A stretch of DNA of 64,000 nucleotides. Origin: Cinclus cinclus. Lineage: Eukaryota > Chordata > Aves > Passeriformes > Cinclidae. Position 1 is the stretch's first letter; each line of letters opens with the position of its first letter. The notes below the pieces were generated by a model that saw nothing but the letters and a program-made list of their open reading frames with translations, made no database searches and had not been told where the DNA came from. The stretch is from positions 11,737,623 to 11,801,622 of the forward strand of contig NC_085056.1 of NCBI RefSeq assembly GCF_963662255.1, written 5' to 3'. Below are positions 47,650 through 58,190 of this stretch, one piece after another. The position numbers were made by a program, and so were the translations under genes.

Positions 47650-50600
47650 AGAAGGTTTGTAAGTTGTGTCCTGCAGCTACTGTTGTCTCAGATAGAAATA
47701 ACAGAATCTGTTAAAATGACCGGCGCTATGGCATCTTGACCTGCACATCAAGAGGTTTTCTCTTAGCTCTCTGTTCCTATCTGTGATAAAAACACCAAAG
47801 TATTTTATTGTATTTTGATATCTTCTGGCTTCTGACAGATGTACTTTTTAACCTGCACGTTGCTATCATTAAGCTGCCTAAAGACTTGCTTTTCAGCTGA
47901 AGATTCTACAGAGCTGCCAAAGGTGAAAATGCCTCAGAAATTAATTTATTTGCCATTCACGGAGTGTGGAGATGCAGGCAATATAAGACAGTACTGTGAT
48001 TTCTTGAGTAAGAAAAAGTAGCTATCTACTATCGAAAATTCTTTTGCCTAAAACTTGAAGTTAAAAATAGCAATAAAATCTCACAAAGAAGTGAATACTC
48101 AAACCTGAGGTGTTAAATGGAGCTCCCATTTACTAAATTTTAATTGTTTGTTTGGAAGTTATAAAACTTACAGAAAAGACACCTAGAAATGAAAAAGCAG
48201 GGCAGTAAACTCTCAATGTTACAGAACCAAACATGTACCTACTAAAAAGGGAAGCAAATGTTACGATGCCAGGTAGATCTTAGAGTGAAAGGACTGTGTG
48301 TAACTCTGGACAGTTAGCAGGAAACAAGATGATGTCAGGAAATTATTTCCTGTAGGTCAATGGTTGTGTGGTTAAGTTGCTCCATTGTAGTACATTGATA
48401 AGTATTTTGATGAATTTGCCAACCATAAGGCCAGAACAGGTGTGTAAGACCCCTGATAAATCCCATTTTAGGCTGAGAACAAGCTGAAGTAATGAATCCA
48501 CTGAAGAATCACTTAGAGGAGCCCCAGGAGTTTTCTGTGGTCATTGCCTGGAGTGGTGTCACACTTGAATGCTTTCCTTTCCTAGTGTAAAAACTCTTCA
48601 CACACAACCCTAAATTTGTTTTCTCCCCTTCACTGAGGGAAGTCTTCCATTAGATTCTCATCTGTTTGTCACCTTGGCATCACTTGTACTCATGATCTTT
48701 TTCTGCACATATCATTAATTCATTACAGAAATACACTCTGTTCAAAGAATTCAAGTCAAGTGCTCCCAAACATTAAAGCTATTTGAAAGCCAAACCCAAC
48801 TCGGCATCTAAATTTTGCAGTCCTTAAAGAGAATGAAGACAAAATGCATGGGTGTGATATTGGCTCAGTAACATAATTAGCAAACTTCTAATTGACTTCA
48901 GGAGAGCAAGTTTGCTTCCCAAACATCAACAGCTTCAGCCACCAGGAGGGTTTGAAATAAGAAGCTGGATGTGAATCCAGCTTTATTAATTTCTGCTGAA
49001 AACTGAATTTAACTTTTTTAAGTGTTTTCTGCTTACAGTTTATTTTACTACTGTCCCAACTAAATATAACTTTCCTAAAACAATCTGAGAATTTAAATGA
49101 GTTTCCTGTCCATGCACATTTATGATTTTTTTGTACCACTCATTTCTTTTTTGATAGCACATTGTTTTATTCTTTCGGTCTTTAAAAAAAAAGAGAGAGA
49201 GAAAAGAAAACCTGACACAAAAGTGAATTTTTTTTTATTGCATTTCATTTTAAGTCGTCTTTTTAAAGATCTGTCATTTATACAATGACAAGAAAACTTT
49301 CTAAATTGGAACTAATTTATGAATTCCTTCTTTTTGGCATAATGTCACTTTGCAAGTTAAAATGATAATGACTGGAAAGATCAAATATGTTTATCTAAAA
49401 AAGGAAGAGGGGTTTTAAGAGTTTGGGCTCATTAGAAATCTTTGCAAACTCTGTACACAGCAGGCATTATAGATTTTTTAGTGCAAAAATCCTTTCGTTA
49501 AGAAAAAGATGTGTCTGAGAATGGGAAAGGTTGAAGAGAGTTCAGAATCTCTTTGTCTAGCAACTGTAAATGGGTGAAATATCTTTTTTTTTACTTATGT
49601 GATTTTTAGAATGAGATTTGATTTTGTCGTCAAACCAATCCTTCATACTCCATGTATGTGATTGGATTCTTCCCATTCAACCTTCCATTCATGAACAATC
49701 CCCCAACTGCACAAATATTCACAAGCCACTGGGTTACCTGTTGTTTTTTAATAACTTCTCCTTTGTAACAGTGATTTAAGAATATGCATCCAAATGGCTT
49801 ACAGTGGACCTTCAGGACACTGGGAAACTTTCTGACCTCTTTCCTTTCATTATGAGGATTTTGATGCGAAGGAAACAACTAAGCTGTAGCAAATGAAGTA
49901 GAATTAATACCATTATGCTCACAATATGCCCACTGCCTGGGGCAATGCTGCTGACTGATCTAATAATACCAGAATCGCATCCTCACACCATTGTAAAATT
50001 CATCCATATGTTTCTTATCAAGGCCACTGGTGGCACAAGTCCTTGATCCAGGCAAATAATAGTCTTTAAAGCTGCACAGAAGAAAAGTTTCATTTGGTGC
50101 TGTTCCTGTGCCCTGTATTGTTGCTTCCTCTTACACTTCTGAATTTCTCATTCCTACCAGTAATGTTGGTATGTCACCATCTGTTTCCTCTTCCAACATG
50201 TCAGTTTGTGTCTTTATCCTATGTTTTAATCTCTCATGATGTGCTGCTCACCACTGAAGTGTTTAAAACCGGTGTGAGGAAGGTATTAGTCTATGATCTA
50301 AGAAAAGGGAAGAAATCTGTTTCTCACAGTCATTTTCTTTCAGTGAAGATGTACAGATTTTAAAGCAAAAATAATTATGAAAGGACTATGAAAATGCTAC
50401 AGAAATGCCATATGAGACTTTTTAATGCTTTGCGTAGGCACAACTGGATTCAGTACAGATCTCAGATTGCAAGTGAATAAGAAAACAATTTCTGCCTTAC
50501 ATTACCAAAAATAGATGGGCTTGTAGTTTCACCTTACTGTCATTTTAGGTGTAGCTTTCACACACATACGAAAAAAAAAAGTATTTCTAATATCCGATGC

Positions 50601-51480
50601 AAAAGCATGCAAAGATTAGAAACACAAAAAGAAACATGAATAAGATAAAAAGTATTCAGACTACATGGTTTCATTTTTGAGGCACTCTGAGGATTGTTTC
50701 CGCCCTCGAGATCATGAAGAAAGTTCCTATCCAGGGTTCTACGTTGGCACCACTTGTCACTGAAGAATGTCTCACAGCTGAGTGGTGAACTCTGAACACC
50801 TGTCTTATTCTCAGAGACTTCCACTGTCTATTTTATTTTATACTAGACACAGCTTCTGAGGATCAGTTGTTTTGGACATGCTCTAAAAAATAAATTAGTG
50901 AATTAGTACGATGATATTACCCGGCGACAAATCAGTATGATTTGTCTTTTTGTTTATAGACTATTTTGTTGGGGTTTTTTCATCTTTAGTATGTGAAATT
51001 TCTAAGGCAGTTCCAGAGTGGCATGAGACAAAAGCCCTCTTATATGTGCAGTACTCATACTGATACTCCTGAGTAAAGGATTCAGTACCATTCTCCACTT
51101 TATATTCAGTGTTGTGAAGACAAAAGCTTAAACAAGAAGACTACAATTAGTTAACATGCCCTGTTATACAAAGCTTCAAATCTCAAGTGAAATATGAAAA
51201 GTGAACACAAGAGCAGGTGCTGCAGCTGGCTGGTATTAAAAAAAGAAAGGTTTCATTGCTGTCACATATTTGAAGCACAAGAAGATGGGAGTGTCTATGA
51301 TCAACATCATATTAAAAGCCTTTTCAAAGAAAATAAGTGATCCCAAACTATTTGGATGCTATCCAGATTTCTTTGGAAGCACTCTAATATGAGAATAATT
51401 GAAAGCAAATCTCTTTATAAAGATTTCATGTTTATCTTTACTCTGAGATCAGAAATTTATCCTACCACTTTACACTGCTC
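47650..51480. other. Long noncoding stretch
   Basis: No gene is recognised. A tiny exon-like piece occurs at about 47896-47921 (acceptor GCTTTTCAG, donor AAAG|GTGAAA) and is too short to weigh. A10 lies at 50571-50580 and an A/G-rich AAAAAAGAGAGAGAGAAAAG tract near 49182-49209. Open frames of 60-89 codons show no motif. Confidence 0.45.
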
Positions 51481-51483
51481 AAA

Positions 51484-51593
51484 AGGTGTGTGGATGTGGT
51501 ACTTGGGGATACAGTTTAGAGTTGCACGTGGTGCTGGGTTTACAGTTGGACTCGATGATCTTGGAGGTATTTTACAGCCTTAAGGATTCTATG
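51484..51593 (+). mobile_element. CR1 LINE 3' end
   Basis: GTGGTACTTGGGGATACAG, GTGCTGGGTTTACAGTTGGA, CTCGATGATCTTGGAGG, then CCTTAAGGATTCTATG match in order the very conserved avian CR1 3' end (GGTTGGACTCGATGATCTT ... GGTCTTTTCCAACCTTAATGATTCTATG). Only one ATTCTATG unit remains of the usual octamer repeat. CR1 copies are commonly 5'-truncated like this one. It is the best lineage marker in the window. Confidence 0.85.
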
Positions 51594-51599
51594 TTTAGC

Positions 51600-52700
51600 T
51601 GTCATATTTATAGGAACATGTTCTTGACTTTGTTCTTTATTTCAAAGATAATTTGAGAAACAGGAAAATGCACTGAGGTGCATCCTGCTAAGGATCCATA
51701 GCATTTGTGCATCAGAAACCTTTTCATGAAGCTGTAAGACAGTAAAATATAATTATACAAAATATTCCTGAACTAGATTATGTCAGTCTGTTACACGCAA
51801 ATATAGGTAAAGATGTCCTTGAAATTTTATATTTTAAATGTTTTAAGTTATTTGCCGAGGGTGGTGGGGCAGAATTTAGATTTTTAATGAAATCCAACAA
51901 AAGTACAATTTATACCAGCTATATTATAAAATAAAAGATAAGTTTTGATTAATCTTTTCTCATTTTTAATATATTAAGCTAGTTTAAAAAAAGTCCTTTC
52001 CTTAGGACACATAGGACAGTGACAATTCAGTTCCAGCTCCAGATCATGAACTGAATGCGATTCCCCTTTCTTTCTGCCTCTCTCCTCACAGATAGAGATT
52101 TATTTAAAAGCATTAAGAGACTGTTAAAATCTTTACATTTGTAAAGACTGACAGGGTATAAGAAGAATTAGTTCATGGTTGTTTTCTCCTTCCATACTTG
52201 TGTTGTGATTTTAAGCCCAGCTAGAGATGAACCACACAGGTTTTCAGGAAGGAGCAGGAAGGCTGAGATAGATCTGCTCCTGAACAGTTATTTGTTGCTA
52301 CAAAAATTATCCTCGTATATTTCCTTGATATATAGTCGTAGATCTGCCTACAAGGGGTGACAGAAAAAGATTTTTCCTGAAGACACACTTGGGTATTGCA
52401 AATGTTGAGTCACCAAAGTGGTGTCGGGATGGAATGATGTGAGAAAATGGGCTTGGGCAACAATTTCTTTAGATACAGGTAAATAATTGTCAGTGAAAGT
52501 TTTAGAATTCTTCAAAGTTTCCACCAGTTCTTTCATTCTGGAGGCAATGTGTCTGTCAGGCAGGGGTTAAAACCATTAATTTTGGAATATTCTGCCCCAA
52601 CTTGCAGTACTGCCATCATATTGTGATACTGCCATATTATAGAATAACAATACTGACCACACAACTGGTGTTTTCTCTTTCTCTCTAGAGCTGTCTATTC
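51600..52700. other. Noncoding spacer
   Basis: AT-rich, with no gene. Frames at 52175-52360 (plus) and 52348-52536 (minus) are unremarkable. Confidence 0.45.
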
Positions 52701-52702
52701 AT

Positions 52703-52751
52703 CTTGACAGACCTTGACAGACCATGGTCACTAAGGGGGGGGGGAGGGGGG
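52703..52751. repeat. 10-bp tandem duplication and long G-run
   Basis: CTTGACAGAC is duplicated head to tail at 52703-52722. A G10 run with A and a further G6 follows (52735-52751). The G-run can form a G-quadruplex-like structure and is prone to length variation. Confidence 0.8.
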
Positions 52752-52789
52752 TCTGGGTGTTATTTTAATATCAATTCTTCAGATTTAGC

Positions 52790-52969
52790 ATGAGTACAAT
52801 TTCTTTCTACAGTACCAGTGCGTATGTGCCAACGGTACTCAAGTTCTGGTTTGAACGGATATCCAAAGGAAACTCTGCCAAGGTCATCGTTGTTGGATGT
52901 AGTTACAATAACTCTGATGGAATCACCCAGTGGTTAAAGGTTAAAGCCAGTCAAACTGCCAAACCCTAA
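52790..52969 (+). other. 59-codon ORF in CpG-retaining segment, unassigned
   Basis: ATG at 52790 (A at -3) opens a 59-codon frame to TAA at 52967, with an ordinary amino-acid mix (start MSTISFYSTSAYVPTVLKFW). The segment keeps several CpGs. An acceptor-like ATTTCTTTCTACAG ends at 52812. The minus strand is also open over 52760-52933 (57 codons). No family is recognised on either strand. It may be an exon remnant, a conserved noncoding element, an old transposon piece or chance. Confidence 0.15.
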
Positions 52970-52974
52970 CACTT

Positions 52975-53335
52975 AGCAACAGAAATTTTTAAGATTGTTT
53001 GTCTAGTGTTCCTTTTCACTTTTAAAGAAATGTGGCTTAGCAAAATTCTGTCATAGGCTGGAAGGTTTGTGCGGATAGAAGGTACTTAGCAAATAGAATT
53101 ATGTGCAAAAAGGCTGTAATCCCTGCAGCCCCTATATAAGAACATCTGCTTGAATTATAGGCTATACATAAATTGTGCGTGCTTGGTTTTGTCACTGATC
53201 CTTCCCTTCCACCCTCTGCTCCCCATATCTTATATGATACACTGAAAAAAAAAACCAAAAAAAACCAAACAAACACCCAGAACAAAAGCTAATTAGTACT
53301 TCCAGCCCCCCCATTAGTGAAACTTGATATGTTTA
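52975..53335. other. Noncoding spacer with A-rich tract
   Basis: The interval 53244-53275 is an A-rich simple tract (A10, then CCAAAAAAAACC). Otherwise nothing is seen. Confidence 0.45.
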
Positions 53336-53339
53336 CTAA

Positions 53340-53660
53340 AAAAATAATTGCGACATTCCACTCATAAATCTTTAGCAGTGTCAGCATTATACTGATGGAA
53401 TTATGATGTCCCAGTACAAATTGTCTGACCTGCTTTATGTTCCCCAGCACATAATTAAGGTGGCGGTGTGTTAAAGGAAGTAATTTTGTTCAAAGCTTTG
53501 GCACCAGCAGTGCAATGCCTTTTGCTCGTATTGCTAACAGTTCCCAGTCAAGGTAGGAGCTGCGCCGTGTTTGACTCTGAGATTAGACATATTCCTGTAG
53601 CTCTGAACACAAGGCTTTGAGCAGCTCATGCAAAATTTACAATAATGTTTGGGGTAGTGA
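53340..53660. promoter_or_regulatory. Candidate conserved noncoding / enhancer-like element
   Basis: A non-repetitive, motif-rich stretch that retains CpGs (ATTGCGACATTCC, GGTGGCGGTGTG, GAGCTGCGCCGTG). It contains a homeodomain-type CATAATTAAGG and AATGCCTTTTGCTCG. The texture is like developmental enhancers and differs from the flanking AT-rich DNA. There are no splice sites and no open frame of note. Confidence 0.28.
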
Positions 53661-54955
53661 CTTTGTCAGGACTTGAGTTTTACTCTCTTGAGGATTTGAA
53701 TGAGCAAATAGGTTAATGAATGACGACAAGAAAAGCTTAAAAACAGCAAGCTTTAAATTTCGTTCACAGGTAGTTTAAAATGCAACTTGTTCTCTTTCTT
53801 TGTAATCTTTGAACTTTCTTGTCCTCTTCTTTGAAGATAGAAAGTTTAGGAGAGAATCTAACAGGCTCTTGAAACTTGTTAGCAAATTGAACTTTATTTT
53901 CAAAGTGCGTCTTCTGAATAATGATTTTAAAGGAACGTAACAGTGTAAATTTCTGGACAAAATACCAGTGGCAATGCCAGGTCCTGATCCCACAAACATC
54001 TAAGACTTGTGTGCCTCACTGAAGTTCTGGAGTAGTCACACTGACCTTGAGAATCACAATGTTTCTGTACAGATCAGTCATAAAAATGTCTTCCTCCTCA
54101 TTTGCAGTCCCTGGTGAGGTCTCCAAGCCTGCTGCCTGTAACTTGGGCCTGAGCCTTTGGGGAATCAGAATTTATGAGCCTTTCTCATGTATTCTTCAGT
54201 GACTTCCAGGCACAAATCATATTAGAAATATTTCCTTACAGGATAGATCATAGGATTTGAGCATAAAAAAGTCAATAAAATGCACAGTAACTAATGAAGT
54301 AAATGTGATTAAATGCATTTTCCTTACCCTGGTGAAGCACTCAGGCTTAGGCAGATGACAAGGAAATTGCTACTTTTACTTTACTTCAGGATTTGAAATA
54401 CCCAGTGTTTTGAACACTGTGAAGTTGCCTTTTGATTTCACTGGGCTTTAGCACACACCTGTAATGATGTCCTCTTCTTTGTTATTATTTATTTTATTCT
54501 CTAGAAAAACATAACATTTTTTACACAGCATTTTAAGATTTCAGTAAAGCTTGGAAGATATATTTTTATAGCATTGCATCTTCAACACATTTAAAACAGG
54601 ACAATAACCCACAATATGCATTTTAGAGCAATTTGCCTGCTGTGATACAGTACAGCACTGGCCTTCCTGTTCTGTCTCTAAATGAAAACACTGACTAAAA
54701 GATCACAGAGGTTCCTTGAAACTTGGGTTGTACATTTCAGTGGGTCTGAATGATCCAGGCATTCATTTCTATTGCCCATTCAAACCTGCAGCTAATGCTC
54801 ATATAAATTGCACATCTAAACATATAGAAATGAGTTATTGAAAGCTCTGGATTTTAGTCATCTTATACCAGTGTAGACCTGTCTTCTTATGTCTGTTACT
54901 TCTGAGGTCTAGGAAATATGTCATTGGACAAGTAGTCTTGTGAGGCCAAGATTAG
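53661..54955. other. Noncoding stretch
   Basis: A 7-bp inverted repeat CAGTGTT/AACACTG lies at 54403-54419. The following TTTGATTTCACTGGGCTTTAG recalls TTGACTTCAATGGGCTTTGG of old amniote repeats, weakly. No gene is seen. Confidence 0.4.
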
Positions 54956-54959
54956 CTGC

Positions 54960-55070
54960 TGCTCTTTCCTTGAAAATAATAACTGCTTAATAATTTCCAT
55001 GCAAATACACTAACAATTAATAATTGCATTGCAATGACTTGGCTGTTTATAGCCTGTAAACTGAAGAATT
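54960..55070. promoter_or_regulatory. POU/SOX/CEBP-type motif cluster
   Basis: The octamer ATGCAAAT lies at 54999-55006, followed by ACAATTAA (SOX/homeobox type) at 55013-55020 and a perfect palindrome CATTGCAATG at 55027-55036 (CEBP-like). Adjacent POU and SOX-type words are typical of neural or pluripotency enhancers. This is inference from motifs only. Confidence 0.22.
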
Positions 55071-55072
55071 AG

Positions 55073-57470
55073 GTGTATGTAAATACCTCTACTTCAGTGG
55101 GAAATGGAAAGATGCTGCCCAGTAATAAAAGCTGTCCTATTCAATTAGCAGAATGTCACTTATCCTGTGTCCTTCTAAACACCATAGGATCTCCTAAGCA
55201 TTCACAGGGTTGGTGTTACTTAGAAGGCTGCTGCATTGCAGATTATAGGAAGCCTTGTACTTAAAATTACCATTTGAAATAGAACAAAAAATTTACCAAG
55301 TATCAGTTGGGGTGTGGCTTAGCTATTTGAAAAGCAAAGCTAAGGAGTGGGGGGAAATCTGGGTAACATATTTTTCTGCAAAAAGGTTCAGAGCGGTCAA
55401 AACTGTTTGACAAATAGTCTGAGTAGAAACAAAACTGAAAAATGTTTTCAATGCAATGTTGAAATGCTTCATTTTGAAAATGTCAAATGGAGTGGTTTGG
55501 TATTTCAAAATGTTTTGGGATTGCACATTGTAATGGAAGCTAAGGAAATAAAAAGCTAAGCTCACCCAAGTACTTGAGGACTGTGTCTCCTGACCAAATA
55601 GATGCCAGGAGATGCCTTGGCAGAAGCACATCTGTCTTCCTGCCTTCCAAGGCTGCCTTCACCTTTCCACTAGATGATGTGCTCTGCTTCTTATCCTGAC
55701 AAATGTTTCCCTCTGCATGGTGAACTTGTATGTCATTGAGCAGAGAAGGAATCCTTCTCACATCACAGGAGTTCAACCATGTGCCAGAAGAGCCCAAATT
55801 TCTGACCATGCACTGAATTCAGCAGAAGCTGAACTAAGACCTCTGATATCTCAAGGAACTGTGTTACCCTGCAGCATCAGCTATTTTGTGATGGAACATC
55901 CTTAGGCTTCTCTTCTGTATGAAGCATTTAAATGTTATTTGCTGAAGAGAAAAGCAATCGTAAACTGCATTTGTAATGTTGTTGAGTAATAATCCTTAGG
56001 TGCCTAATTATTTCTTTTTCTTTCTTAATTTCTCCACAATAAACTCCCTTTATATAAAGAATATTTTGCAACTAATTTGACTTTTGTTTTTTGAACAAGT
56101 CATCTGACAAGAAAAAATAATCAGTGTTTTCACATTCTTCTTCCAGATGGTTAAATCTTCAAAAATCACAGTGTGACAAGGTTCCATAATTGCAGTGATG
56201 GAAGTTGCTGGAACGTGTCAAGGACCAGAATTTCCCTTTACATCTCCTGGATTACTGTGTCAGCATAGCTCCATTCACATCAGTAAGGTGTGCTGTTTTA
56301 TACTGAGCAGGGGCTTGACTCACTGTATTTTGACTTCTATGAGGTAAATTAAGATTAGGTGTGTTAATGGGTTTGGGGTTTCCCCTGCTGATTTTAGTAA
56401 GTCCTTACTTAATCCTATGCATCTGCTTTTTTACAAAAGACATAACTACTTTCATCAATTAAATGACATATTCATGAACATAAGGCAGTTAAGGCTGTAA
56501 GTTTCTGGAAGACTGAGATCTAGGATTGTAAGTCTGGTACATTTTGAAGAATAATAATATTTGTTCTATATATATTTGTGTCTAAGTTGTGTGTGGTTTT
56601 GTACAAGTATTACTGTTAAAAATATATTTTCTTTCCACCTCTCAATTGAAGAAGGTGAAAAAACAAGCAAACTTAAAGAAATTGCATTAGTCTCCATTCA
56701 GACAGTGGCATAATCATGTCACTAGTTCCTCTGAGCACAAGACATTAGTAAGAATCTTATTTAACTTCTTTTTACAGGTATTGCCATTTATATCTGCAGA
56801 GCTGAAGTCAAAACTTTTGCAGATCAATATTTTATGGACTTCATGAAAATGGAAGATTTTATGTATTTGGCAGATTATTTCACAACATTGTCAATCTTCC
56901 ATGTCCTCCCATCCTCTTTAAAAAAAAAAATACCCCATTGAAAAGCACATTATCACTTTTATGAAAACAAAAACAGTGCATATTTATTTTCCAAAATGTT
57001 CTTCAAGACTTTCATAAGGTTACTTCATAAAATGTTAGACTGTGCCCTTTGTCTTTTCTTCTCATTATTTCCATCTGCTGAGGAACTATGTGTGAAATAC
57101 CACTAAATCAGAGTAACCATGGTGCATCAGGCTGTGAAGAGCAGGACACACCACTAACAGACCCAAATCCTCCTATTTTCAAACCCATTGTACTCTTGCC
57201 TGATTAAAGTTTAAATATGTATCATGGTTCAAATTAAGATTAAAATGGGCTTTTTTAAATCAGGACCGCTTAACTGCTCTTCCAAAGTCCAATAAATTCA
57301 GAATACTTTGGATTACTTTCCATGTAGTTAAAGGTCAAACCTCTGAATGCCTGTTTAGGGAAAACTGGTTTTTATTAGCCAAGAGTATATAATTTTAGGT
57401 TTTTGTACTGAGACAGTCCTGTTAAAGTATGTCCTATTACAGTGTTGCACAATTAAGAATTTAAGTCAAG
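55073..57470. other. Noncoding stretch
   Basis: No gene is recognised. Frames at 55323-55631 and 55540-55809 (minus) overlap each other in different frames and also plus frames, which argues against coding. A10 occurs near 56921-56930. Confidence 0.45.
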
Positions 57471-57479
57471 CCTTTACTT

Positions 57480-57750
57480 TAAGTACAAACCTTTGTTCAA
57501 CTCAGTTTTGCATTGTAAATATTATGCATAAATATATGTCAATTGTGACATTTTATGAGAAGCTAACATATTATTCATAAACAAAGTATTAATTTAAATT
57601 TCTCTTGTTTTTTTCATTAATGACTATTGCTGCTTTTTAGTGGGTTTTGTGACAATTTCTTTATAAACTTCAACAATATCACGTGACTGACATAAGCAGT
57701 ACTGTTGAAATTAAGATATATCTAGATGATCATGGCATTATATTCATTAC
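57480..57750. promoter_or_regulatory. Possible AT-rich conserved noncoding element
   Basis: Contains an inverted TGTCA/TGACA pair (57537-57550) with the same half-site as the 17494 palindrome, TTATTCATAAACAAAG (forkhead type), CATTAATGAC and an E-box CACGTG near 57680. No repeat structure. Texture-based call. Confidence 0.2.
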
Positions 57751-57839
57751 TGTCATTACTTCCACTTGAAGTCAGAAGTCAGTGTATAAAACTTTATTTT
57801 AATAAGATGTGTTGGGGATGATGGAAGACAGCATTCATT

Positions 57840-58190
57840 GTTTGGTTTGCAATGGCACATGTGTGGACATTATTTGAGAAGCTCTGTGCAATCTGGGGGC
57901 TTTTCAACTCTCTTTCCACGGATCTTGGCGCACAATCTGCTGCTGCCTGATGAAGTGGTTGTGCAGAACCTGTCCATGGTGGCTCTTGCCCATCCTCGAG
58001 CCAGTCCTCACCTGCAGGTGTGAGCAGAGGCCTCGTGTGGGTTGGCAGAACTTGGGCTACAGGGCTGGGACTCAGATGTGCTTGGGTTTAGTGCTGGGCG
58101 TCCATGGCAGGAGACTTTGGTGACTGTGAGCTTCCCCCCATGGGACTGCACTTTCCTGCCTCTCAGCAGAGTTGTGGAGACAAAAATCAC
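57840..58190. other. GC-richer pocket
   Basis: Balanced composition with GTCCATGG and CTGCAGGTG words. Frames of 60-61 codons on both strands have no motif. CpG is not enriched. Unassigned. Confidence 0.3.

Noticed and set aside
47300..47662. 120-codon ORF ending in a polylysine run
   Set aside because: The lysines come from reading through the A39 tract. The upstream part has no domain, and the poly(A) is better explained as a retroposition tail or microsatellite.
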